From JAXHTH01 sp034211115 (GTDB lineage: Bacteria > Planctomycetota > Phycisphaerae > Phycisphaerales > SM1A02): 48,516 nucleotides of DNA. Where the stretch lies: NCBI GenBank assembly GCA_034211115.1, contig JAXHTH010000298.1, forward strand, positions 1-48,516, read 5' to 3'. The notes beneath the pieces were generated by a model that was given only the letters and a program-made list of their open reading frames with translations, ran no database searches and was not told the DNA's origin. Position 1 is the first letter of the stretch. The number at the start of each line of letters is the position of its first letter. The position numbers and the translations under genes were made by a program. Below, one piece after another: positions 18,919 through 27,700 of this stretch.

Positions 18919-19803
18919 ATGCTCCGCCTGATTGCCCTGCTGTGCCTGGCGTGGATCCTCCTGCCGGGATCGCTGCACCCGCCCGCCGCGGCGGACGAAG
19001 ACAGGACCGACCCGAGGGCCGCGGCTCAGGCCGGGACCGCTCGGCCGGCCGGATCCGAAATCTCCGACGAGTCCGTCAAGCTTCTCGTCGACGAGGTGCA
19101 GCGGCTGAGGGAGGAGATTCAGGCCCTGCGCAAGGACCTCGCCGACGCCCGCCTCCGCGCCGCCGAGGCGGAACGCGAACTCGAGGAGTTGCGGCAGTTC
19201 GTTCACGATCACGAGGAGTACGGCGACGACTTCCGGCAGTACCGTGGCGTCAGGGCGATCGCCGAGCGCGAGGCGCGGCAGCGGCAGGCGGAGGCCGCCC
19301 GCCGGCAGCGCGAACAGGAGCGCGCCGCGCGCCGCGAGCGCTACGAAGCCGCCCGCGAACAGCGACAGGCCGAGCGGGCCGAGCAGGAGCGGCTGCAGCG
19401 ATACCGCGACGCCGGGTTCTCCTCCATCGGCCTGGACGTCTTCGCCGGCCGCACCGCCTTCTACTACAACACGATCGAAACCAACCCGGTCCGCATCGAC
19501 TGGGATCCTCTCATCGGGGAGTATTACCGTCCGTACGGCCCGCGGACGCGGATCGATTTCAGCGCGATGACCGTCTCGGGCAGCGTGCTGAATGCGGCCG
19601 AGGCGGTGCGCAACATCGGGATCGCCGTCACGTTCTTCGACGAGAACGGCAACCAGGTGGGGGGCGAGATCATCCAGATCAACAACGCACGTCCCGATGT
19701 GCCCTACCCGTTCACCGCGAAGGTGGAGATGGCGCTGGACCGCCCGTTCGATTCATCCAGCACATATGTGCTGTACGCGGATCCGATTGAATCGGGGGAG
19801 TAA
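18919..19803 (+). CDS. Exported coiled-coil protein with C-terminal beta domain
   Basis: ATG 18919 has AGGAGAGG five bases upstream. The 294-residue product has a signal peptide (to PPAAADE), a coiled coil from about 45 to 175 very rich in Glu, Arg, Ala and Gln (EIQALRKDLADARLRAAEAE, then ERAARRERYEAAREQRQAE), and a beta-sandwich of about 110 residues with DFSAMTVSGSVLNAAEAVRN and ITVTFFDENG-like strands. That last part resembles the FxLYD group. No enzymatic motif is seen. Its function and partners are unknown. Confidence 0.8.
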   Translation: MLRLIALLCLAWILLPGSLHPPAAADEDRTDPRAAAQAGTARPAGSEISDESVKLLVDEVQRLREEIQALRKDLADARLRAAEAERELEELRQFVHDHEEYGDDFRQYRGVRAIAEREARQRQAEAARRQREQERAARRERYEAAREQRQAERAEQERLQRYRDAGFSSIGLDVFAGRTAFYYNTIETNPVRIDWDPLIGEYYRPYGPRTRIDFSAMTVSGSVLNAAEAVRNIGIAVTFFDENGNQVGGEIIQINNARPDVPYPFTAKVEMALDRPFDSSSTYVLYADPIESGE

Positions 19804-19936
19804 GGCGGTCAACACCACCGCGCCGGATGGGTGATGCCTGGTGGTTTCTTTCGGATTGGTCGCGTCAGACGGTGGCAGGCCGCGTCGCGAAACAACACCC
19901 TTGTCGCTCATCTCTCAGCACGCGGCCCAGCGGTCT

Positions 19937-20332
19937 CTACGGTGCGTCGGCGACGACGGCATCCGCCTCGATCTCAACGAGCGCGTCCGGGGTGAACAAC
20001 CTCGACACTTCCACCATCGTCGTCGCAGGCCTGACCGCGCCGAAGGATTCCTGGTGGGCACGGCCGACCTCCTTCCAGCGGTCGATGTCCGTGACGAAGA
20101 TCCGCGTGCGGACGACATCTTCGAGCGTCGCCCCCGCTTCGTTGAGGGCCTGCTCGATCTTGCCGATCGCGGCGACGGTCTGGGCGTACGCATCGCCGAT
20201 GCCGATCATCCGCCCCTGCTCATCGGCGGCGAGGGTGCCGGTGACGTGGATGAACGGCCCGATACGCACCGCGCGGGAATAACCGACGATCTCCTCCCAC
20301 GGTGTTCCGCTGGTGATGTTCTGTCGTTGCAT
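19937..20332 (-). CDS. ridA: RidA-family enamine/imine deaminase
   Basis: The 131-residue protein has the RidA (YjgF/UK114) fold: GYSRAVRIGPFIHVTGTLA, TVAAIGKIEQALNEAGATLEDVVRTRIFVTD and a C-terminal VEIEADAVV. Family members hydrolyse reactive enamines and imines released by PLP enzymes. ATG 20332 gives the normal length and has GAGGA about ten bases upstream; an ATG at 20350 has no ribosome site. It is divergent from a small membrane-protein gene, and a PLP-dependent class IV aminotransferase lies 600 bp away, which suits its role. Confidence 0.9.
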   Translation of the reverse strand: MQRQNITSGTPWEEIVGYSRAVRIGPFIHVTGTLAADEQGRMIGIGDAYAQTVAAIGKIEQALNEAGATLEDVVRTRIFVTDIDRWKEVGRAHQESFGAVRPATTMVEVSRLFTPDALVEIEADAVVADAP

Positions 20333-20409
20333 GGTGATGATGTTCCTCATTTGGCGACGCCGACTCGGACATGAGCGTACACTGCTCGTCAGCCCAGAGG
20401 GAGCCGATC

Positions 20410-20853
20410 GTGTCTGGATCCGCAACCTGGCGACGCCGTCTCCTGCCGCCCCTGTTCATTCTTATCGTGGGCGGGGTGCTGGCGATCTGGGCTTCGCAGC
20501 GCGAGGCGGGGCGGCTGGAGGCGGTCGAGCAGTTGGCTGCCGATCTGTGCCGCTCGGCGGCCGCGGGCGCCGATCTGACCGGTCGCGTGCCCACCTCCAA
20601 TCCCCTGCTCAGCGGCGCGCTCATCCCTGTTCTGCACTCCGTCTGCGAGCCATTGCGTGACGATCCGGAGCCACTCGAGGTGATTGCTTCCTCCGGCGAT
20701 GCGCCGAACTTCAGCGACGGCCTCGCCACGCATCACGCGATCATCCGCATCGCCGGCGCCGAGCGCCTCACGCTCCGCTTCGTCTTCGACGAGGGCGATC
20801 CGCTCATCGTCGGCTACGCCCTCCCCGCCGCCACCGGTCCCCCCGCGCCCTGA
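20410..20853 (+). CDS. Small membrane-anchored protein of unknown function
   Basis: GTG 20410 has AGAGGGAG at 20396-20403, six bases away, and TACACT at 20378-20383 could be the -10 box. The 147 residues begin with a basic stretch and one membrane helix (LLPPLFILIVGGVLAIWAS), then about 115 residues facing outward. The C-terminal part is beta-rich (HHAIIRIAGAERLTLRFVF). I recognise no family. It precedes the aminotransferase gene by 81 bp. Confidence 0.65.
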   Translation: MSGSATWRRRLLPPLFILIVGGVLAIWASQREAGRLEAVEQLAADLCRSAAAGADLTGRVPTSNPLLSGALIPVLHSVCEPLRDDPEPLEVIASSGDAPNFSDGLATHHAIIRIAGAERLTLRFVFDEGDPLIVGYALPAATGPPAP

Positions 20854-20934
20854 CAGCTCCGCCACCTCTTCGTCGCTCCGTCGTTTCGTCGCCCCCTCAG
20901 TTCCCTGGTCCCTCAGTCCCCTCTTCTTCTTCCC

Positions 20935-21825
20935 ATGCTCATCTGGCTCAACGGTCAATTCCTCGATTCCGCCGATGCGAAGATCTCCGTCTTCGACGCC
21001 GGCTTCCAACACGGCGTGGGACTGTTCGAGACGATGCTCGCCCGAAACGGCCGCATCTTCCGGATCGAAGCGCACATGCATCGCCTCGCCGGCTCGTCCC
21101 GCGAGCTGCGCCTGACCGAGCGTCTGCGCACCGATCCGCTCGCCGAGGCGGCCGAACTCGTCGTGCAGCGCAACGAGATGGAATCGGCGCGGGTGCGTTT
21201 GACCGTGACCGGGGGCGACCTGAATCTGCTTCAGTCGGCCGGGCGCACGCAGCAGGATCCGACGATTCTGATCGTCGCCCAACCGCCCACGCCGTATCCG
21301 GATGCGTTCTTCGAGAAGGGGGTGACGGCGGTCATCGCCGATGCACGAAGCAATCCGCTCTCACCCATGGCGGGGCACAAGTCGCTCAACTACTGGCCGC
21401 GTATCCAGGCGCTTCAGCAGGCGGCCGGAAGAGGGGCGGGCGAGGCGCTGTGGTTCACCGTCAGCAACCATCTCGCCTCCGGATCCGTGAGCAACGTCTT
21501 TCTCGTCAGGGACGGCGAACTGCTCACGCCCATCGCGCGCGGCGAGGAGGAGGGCGGCGCCCTTCCCGCGCCCGTCCTGCCCGGGATCACGCGCGGCGTG
21601 ATCATCGAGCTGGCAGACGATCTGGGCATCGCCACGCACAGACGTACGCTCGGGATCAACGAGGTCCTTGGCGCCGATGAGGTGTTCCTGACCAATTCGA
21701 GCTGGGGCGTTCTGCCCGTCATCGGCCTGGAGCGGGAGAGCATCGCCGATGGCGCGGTCGGCACGCTCACGCAACAGCTCCGCACGGCCTGGCGCGAAAC
21801 GGTCGAGCGCGAGACGGGCGAATGA
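20935..21825 (+). CDS. Class IV (fold-type IV) PLP aminotransferase
   Basis: The 296-residue protein belongs to the branched-chain aminotransferase / aminodeoxychorismate lyase group. It has WLNGQFLDSADAKISVFDAGFQHGVGLFETM, the PLP-binding lysine in GHKSLNYWP (Lys 149) and the cofactor-phosphate loop VSNHLASGSVSNVFLV. The F-QHGVGLFETM start and length fit either a branched-chain aminotransferase or PabC, and the sequence alone does not decide. A pyrimidine-rich stretch (20854-20934) lies before the ATG with no ribosome site. Confidence 0.88.
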   Translation: MLIWLNGQFLDSADAKISVFDAGFQHGVGLFETMLARNGRIFRIEAHMHRLAGSSRELRLTERLRTDPLAEAAELVVQRNEMESARVRLTVTGGDLNLLQSAGRTQQDPTILIVAQPPTPYPDAFFEKGVTAVIADARSNPLSPMAGHKSLNYWPRIQALQQAAGRGAGEALWFTVSNHLASGSVSNVFLVRDGELLTPIARGEEEGGALPAPVLPGITRGVIIELADDLGIATHRRTLGINEVLGADEVFLTNSSWGVLPVIGLERESIADGAVGTLTQQLRTAWRETVERETGE

Positions 21826-21843
21826 GGATGGGAAGAAGAAGTG

Positions 21844-22082
21844 TGAAACACGGAGGGCCGCAGAGAACCACGGAGAATACAGAGATGGCGCGCGTTGCCT
21901 GTGGTCCGAGGCCGAGCGTGCTGGAGCGCGCGCCGAACGGACGGGTGAGGCGTGAGCTCCAGCATTATTCTCAGTCGCTCCGCTGGGCCATCTGGGTATC
22001 AGGTGTGGTCAGATGCGTATGACCACGGCATGCCCTCTACCTTCTTCCCCCTCCGTGGCTCTCGGTGGCCCTCCGTGTTTCA
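21844..22082. repeat. Inverted CACGGAG-type repeat pair between converging genes
   Basis: The left arm (21844-21877) reads TGAAACACGGAGGGCC followed by a CAGAG/CCACGGAG part. The right arm (22049-22082) is its reverse complement with 5 mismatches in 34. About 170 bp separate them, holding no convincing gene; a small GGTCA-N8-TGACC element lies near 22007. Related CGCAGAGGA units occur at 35055-35077. The pair fills the gap between the aminotransferase (+) and peptidase (-) genes. Confidence 0.8.
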
Positions 22083-22112
22083 ATCCGCAATTCGCCGGCA
22101 TAGAGAACAGCC

Positions 22113-24095
22113 TCACTTGAGGTACTTCTCGAACCACACCAGTTCGCGGGTGAAGAGATCGATGCGGTGGGCGCGTTCGCGTACGCCGTGGCCGGAGCGG
22201 GGATACAGCACAAGTTGCGTCGGCACGCCCTTTGTCTTCAGGGCCTGATACATCTCCAGCGCCTGACCGGGCGGGACGCGTTCGTCGCCTGCCCCGTGCA
22301 GGATGAGCGTCGGCGTCTGGGCGTTGGCGATTCCCGACAGCGGCGAGCGCTCCCAGTAGAGCTCGAAGTTCTCCGCCATCGGGAGGTTCCAGTGCACGGT
22401 GCACATCTCCTGGGGAATGTCGGTCGTGCCGGTGAAGGAGATCCAGTTGGACAGCCCCGCGCCCATCACTGCGGCGTTGAAGCGATGACTGTGATGCGTG
22501 GCCGCGAGAGCGGAGAAATACCCGCCGTAGGACCAGCCGCCCATCCCCACGCGATCGCCGTCGGCGAGGCCGCGCTCGATGAGGGCATCGATACCGGTGA
22601 GGACATCCTGGAACTCGAGCCCGCCCATGTCCTCGTGATCGCCCTTGCTGAAGGCCACGCCGCGCCCGATGCTGCCGCGGTAGTTGGGCTGGAGCACGAG
22701 AAAGCCCCGGGCGGCCATGAGCTGGGGAACCATGTCCCAGCCGACGAGATCGGTCCCTTCCGGCCCGCCGTGCGGGTTGACGATGAGCGGATAGCGCTTT
22801 CCCGCCTCGTAGTCGACCGGATAGGTGAGCACGCCCTGGATGATCAGGCCGTCCACGGACACCCATTCGATCATCTCGACGCGCGGCAGGCGGAGCATGT
22901 CGAGGATGGGATTGTGATGCGTCAGGCGCTTCAGCGAATCGCGATCCAGCGCGCCGACAAAGAGTTCGGTCGCGTGCCGGGGCGTGCTGCCGACGGCGCA
23001 GAATCGGCCGGACGGCGCGTGCAGATCGAAGGACGAGAGCGCCGGCCCGCCATCGACGACGACTTCTCGCCGACCGGACATGGCATCAACGAGACTCAGC
23101 GTCGTTCGCGTCCCCTGCCGCGCGAGCATCAGCAGCGTGTCATCATCGGTCCAGGCGAGGCGCGCGGCCGAGCCGGGGAATCCTTCAGTCAGGTTCCGCG
23201 GCGGCTCGCCGCCATCCATCGGCGTCACGAACACGCTCTGCGGGCTGGGATCGTTGAAGCTGACCGCGCCGAGGAAGGCAAGATGCGCGCCGTCCGGGGA
23301 GATCGCGAAGCGCCCGAGCTTGCCTTTGGTCGGGCGGATCACGGCGGGCTCGTCGCCGGCGACGGAAACGCGGTGGAGCCGGCTGTGCATCATCGCCGCG
23401 TCCGGGCCGGGGGCGGGCGCGGCGATGAAGACGATCGTTTTGCCGTCGGGCGTCCACTCGAACCGCGATGCCTCGAGATCTTGGTCATAGACCGCGCGCG
23501 ATTCGCCTGTCTCGGCATCGGCGATCCACAGCCGGGTGTAGGAGTGCTGCTCATCGACGATGATCCAGTCGCGCCCGGCCTCTTCATCCCTATTCTGCGC
23601 CTCGGTCTTCGGATCGGAAGCGCGGAAGGCGATCGATCGCCCGTCCGGCGACCAGCGAAGATCCCGGATCGAGGTCTCGTGGTTCGTGAGCAGGTTCGCC
23701 TCCCCGCCGTCGCGTGCGATGAGGTAGATCTGCGTGTGTTCGTTCAAGTCGTCGCGGGTCGAGAGGAAGGCCAGGGTTTGTCCGTCCGGCGACCATCGCG
23801 GGCTCGATGATCGCAACCCGCGGGCGGTGAACCGCCGGGCCTCACCGCCATCGATGGATGTGATCCAGATCTCCGAGCCCGATCGTCGGCTGTCATCCTC
23901 CTCCCCGGGCGGGACGGAGACGACGTAAGCGACGTGCCGCCCGGTCGGGTCGATGACGGCATCGCGGACCGAATGGAGGTCAAGGGCCGTTTCGACGGTC
24001 AGAACCCCATCCTGGGCCCGCACCGTTGACGCCGGGCCGAGCAGCAGGGCCAGGATGGACAGGACAGCAACGGCGATCCGACGCCGGGAATACAT
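22113..24095 (-). CDS. Exported S9-family prolyl oligopeptidase-type peptidase
   Basis: ATG 24095 has AAGGAGT eight bases upstream and opens a signal peptide (MYSRRRIAVAVLSILALLLG, cleavage near VRAQ). The 660-residue product has an N-terminal beta-propeller with TolB/WD-like blades (SPRWSPDGQTLAFLSTRDD, DLRWSPDGRSIAF) and a C-terminal alpha/beta-hydrolase. The catalytic triad is visible: Ser 522 in GGWSYGG, Asp 604 in GAGDERVPP and His 636 in SGHGVRE. The S9C (acylaminoacyl-peptidase) type cleaves short peptides, here presumably in the periplasm. A GTG one codon upstream is also possible. Confidence 0.95.
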   Translation of the reverse strand: MYSRRRIAVAVLSILALLLGPASTVRAQDGVLTVETALDLHSVRDAVIDPTGRHVAYVVSVPPGEEDDSRRSGSEIWITSIDGGEARRFTARGLRSSSPRWSPDGQTLAFLSTRDDLNEHTQIYLIARDGGEANLLTNHETSIRDLRWSPDGRSIAFRASDPKTEAQNRDEEAGRDWIIVDEQHSYTRLWIADAETGESRAVYDQDLEASRFEWTPDGKTIVFIAAPAPGPDAAMMHSRLHRVSVAGDEPAVIRPTKGKLGRFAISPDGAHLAFLGAVSFNDPSPQSVFVTPMDGGEPPRNLTEGFPGSAARLAWTDDDTLLMLARQGTRTTLSLVDAMSGRREVVVDGGPALSSFDLHAPSGRFCAVGSTPRHATELFVGALDRDSLKRLTHHNPILDMLRLPRVEMIEWVSVDGLIIQGVLTYPVDYEAGKRYPLIVNPHGGPEGTDLVGWDMVPQLMAARGFLVLQPNYRGSIGRGVAFSKGDHEDMGGLEFQDVLTGIDALIERGLADGDRVGMGGWSYGGYFSALAATHHSHRFNAAVMGAGLSNWISFTGTTDIPQEMCTVHWNLPMAENFELYWERSPLSGIANAQTPTLILHGAGDERVPPGQALEMYQALKTKGVPTQLVLYPRSGHGVRERAHRIDLFTRELVWFEKYLK

Positions 24096-24270
24096 CACGA
24101 GAGACTCCTTCCTGATCAGGCAGGCGGGACGGCGCGGCACGGACCCCGCCGTAATCCTCTCCATCAGACGATAGGGATTCTCCCCGGCCGATGGGACACG
24201 CGGGCCGCACGGAGGGCCATACCTCTTCCCCGGGCGGCGGTTTCACCGTCTCCTGATCCTGCAGGCGGTG

Positions 24271-24567
24271 TCAGGGGCCGTCGATGCGTCGGATGACCCG
24301 CACATTCTCCCGCCCGCCTCGTCCCGGGAGCATGCCTCTCAGCCCGCCCAGCAGTCGGTTGGCGCCCCAGAGGACGGCGAAGACCAGCACCGCGGCAAAC
24401 AGGGCCAGCAGCAGAAGCAGCAGGATCGGGACCCCGATCACGAGCAGGAACACGAGCACCGTCGTCTTGACGATCCAGCTCGGCTGGGTGTTGACCGTCT
24501 GCCAGGCGGCGCCGGCCCGCTCCCGACCGCGGTCGACGTATTCGGTCATTCGGACGACTCGGAACAT
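24271..24567 (-). CDS. Small membrane protein of unknown function
   Basis: The 98-residue protein has a basic start, a strongly hydrophobic stretch from about 33 to 70 (VLVFLLVIGVPILLLLLLAL, then more), long enough for two helices, and a basic glycine-rich tail. Hexamer TAGGAT at 24574-24579 (minus strand) lies six bases before the ATG. It could be a -10 box of a leaderless mRNA, or AGGA within it could be a ribosome site. A second start at 24549 is possible. It is divergent from dnaE; no family is recognised. Confidence 0.7.
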   Translation of the reverse strand: MFRVVRMTEYVDRGRERAGAAWQTVNTQPSWIVKTTVLVFLLVIGVPILLLLLLALFAAVLVFAVLWGANRLLGGLRGMLPGRGGRENVRVIRRIDGP

Positions 24568-24777
24568 GACTGCATCCTACGCGCGGGCGGGGACCATCGC
24601 CGGGCGGCCGCTCCGGTCGCCGGGCACAAACTGGTCCGCCCCAATCGGTCTTTGGGATCAACCGTTGCGGCGTGTCTCCGGTTTGGGGGCGATCTGGCGC
24701 TTTCTCGCGACGGCGGCGGACCGGTCGTACCATGCTGGCGTCACGAGCCGCTCCTGTCCCAACCGATGGTGGTGCCG

Positions 24778-27700
24778 ATGTCGAATGCCGCGGTCCAGCC
24801 CCAAGATGTAGAGCAAGTCGTCGCACCTCCGGAGGCGGGCTTCGCCCATCTGCATCTGCATACGGAGTATTCGCTTCTCGACGGCGGGATTCGCATCGTC
24901 CCGCTCATGCAGCGCGCCCGGGAACTGGGGATGACCGCCGTGGCCATCACCGATCACGGCAATCTGCACGGGGCGGCGGAGTTCTACGCCGCCGCCGAGG
25001 CCGCGGGCGTCAAGCCCATCCTCGGCATCGAGGCCTACGTCGCGCCCGGGGATCGGACCGAGCGCAAGTCGGCCGGGATCGCCGACAGCGGCTTCCACCT
25101 CGTGCTCCTCGCCGAGAACACCACCGGCTGGCGCAACCTGCTCAAGCTCAGTTCCGACGCCTACCTGAGCGGTTTCTACTACCGGCCGCGCACGGACAGG
25201 ACGATGCTGGCGCGGTACGCGGGGGGACTGATCGCCATCAACGGCCATCTCGGTTCCTCCGTCGCTCATCACCTCGTCCAATACGTCCAGACCGGCAACG
25301 AGGAGCATTACCGCGCCGCGGTCGAGGAGGCGCGTTGGCACGCCGACACATTCGGCACCAACGAGCGAGGCGAAGGCCGGTTCTTCATCGAGATCCAGCG
25401 CCAGGGCGTCGATCTTCAGGAACGCATCAACCCGTATCTCTTACAGATCGCCGAGGAGCTGAAGCTGCCCGTCGTCTGCGACAACGATGCGCATTTCCTG
25501 CGAGCCGAGGATTACGACGCCCACGACAGCCTCTGCTGCATCTCGATGCAGAAGACGAAGGACGACCCCTCGCGCCTCCACTATTCGACGCAGCTCTACG
25601 TCAAGTCACCGGACGAGATGCGGCAGGCGTTCCGGGACGTCCCGGAGGCGCTGGAGAACGCCGCGCACATCGCCCGGCGCTGCAACGTCGAGCTGGACTT
25701 CACCGCCAATCACGCGCCGGTGGTGCGGATCGCCGGCGGGTACGAGCGCCTTCCGCTCGATGCGGCCGGCGCGTTGCGGCTCATTGACGCCTTCGCCTGC
25801 GAGCATAAGCCGGGTTCGACGGAGTGGTACGAGGCGTTCTCCGCACAGTTCCGCCTCGAGCCCTACGAGAAGGACAGCGACGGGGAGGGGTCACCCGAGG
25901 AGATTCAAGCTCAGTGCGACGGCGCGCTGCGCATGCTCGCGGAGGCGGGCGCGATCTGGCGCTACGGCCGCGACGGGGTTGACGAGGAAAAGCGCCGGCG
26001 CCTCGATCGTGAACTGAAGATTCTCTCCGACAAGTTCATCAGCGCCTACTTCCTCATCGTCTGGGACTTCGTGAGCTGGGCGCGCCGGCAGGGGATTCCC
26101 GCCGGGGCGCGCGGGTCCGGCGTGGGCACCATGCTCGGCTACGTGCTCGGCCTCTCCAACGCCTGCCCCGTCGAGTACGGCCTGCTCTTCGAGCGCTTCA
26201 CCGACCCCGATCGGAGCGAGTATCCCGATATCGACATCGATATCTGCCAGGACGGGCGGGGCGATGTCATCAACTATGTCCGCGAGAAGTACGGGTATGT
26301 CGCGCAGATCATCACGTTCGGGCGCCTGAAGGCGCGGCAGGCGATCAAGGACGTGGCGCGGGTCAGCGGGCTGACGGCCGGGGAGGGCCAGCGACTGGCG
26401 AACCTCGTCCCCGCCGAGCTGAACATCACCGTCGACGCCGCCCTCGAAAAGGCGCCGGAGTTCCGTGCCGAATACGACAACGATCCCGGCGTGCGGACGG
26501 TGGTCGACACGGCCCGCAAGCTCGAGGGTCACGCGCGACACGCGGGTGTGCATGCGGCGGGCGTGGTCATCGCCACCGAACCGCTGGACAACATCGTCCC
26601 GCTCTGCAAGGCGTCGGGCAACGATGATGTCGTCACGCAATGGGACGGCCCGACCTGCGAGCGCGTCGGGTTGCTCAAGATGGACTTCCTCGGGCTGCGC
26701 ACGCTGTCGACGATCGAACTCGCCGTGGGTCTCGTGCGCGAGACGCTGCCCGAGGAGGCGATCTGGCGCGCGGTGGGGCGGGAGGTCGGCGACGGCGGGC
26801 TGCACCCGCTGGATCTCGAACGCCTGCCGTATGACGATCAGAAGGTCTTCGAGCTGTTCCAGCGCGGTGACACGGCGGGCGTGTTCCAGTTTGAATCCGG
26901 CGGGATGCGCCGGCTGCTGCTGGACATGCAGCCCGACCGGTTCGAGGATCTCATCGCCGCCAACGCCCTCTTCCGGCCCGGACCGATGGATCTCATCCCC
27001 GAGTACTGCATGCGCAAGCACGGCCGGCAGCCGGTGCCGAAGGTGCACGCGATCGTCGATGACTTCACCGCCGAGACCTACGGGATCATGGTCTATCAGG
27101 AACAGGTGATGCAGATCGTGCATGGCCTGGGCGACATCCCCCTCCGCCAGGCCTACACGCTCATCAAGGCGATCAGCAAGAAGAAGCACGCGGTGATCGA
27201 TTCGGTGCGGCCGAGGTTCATCGACGGCGCGCGGGCCAGGGGACTGTCGGAGGAGAAGGCGCAGGAACTGTTCGATCTCATTCTCAAGTTCGCCGGCTAC
27301 GGATTCAACAAGAGCCACTCGACCGGCTACGCGATCATCGCCTACCAGACGGCGTACCTGAAGACGTATTTCCCCGCCCAGTACATGGCGGCCGTGCTGA
27401 CCTACGAGAGCGGGGCGCGCAAGACCGACGACTGGGCGCCGTACCTGGAGGATTGCCGGCATACGGTCTTTCCCGACCACACGTCGGAAAGGCCGCACGC
27501 GGGGGTCGAGGTGAAGCCGCCGGACATCAATTCGTCCGGGGCGGGGTTCACCGTGGTCTTTGATGAAGACGAGCCGCGCGACAACCTGCACGGCCACATC
27601 CGGTTCGGCCTCGGCGCCATCCGGGGCGTGGGGCGCAGCGCCATCGGCGCGATCATCGAGGAGCGCGATCGGGGCGGGCCGTTCGCGTCGCTGTTCGATT

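Noticed and set aside
22167..23810. 547-residue plus-strand frame over the S9 peptidase
   Set aside because: It is the antisense shadow of a gene with signal peptide and complete catalytic triad.
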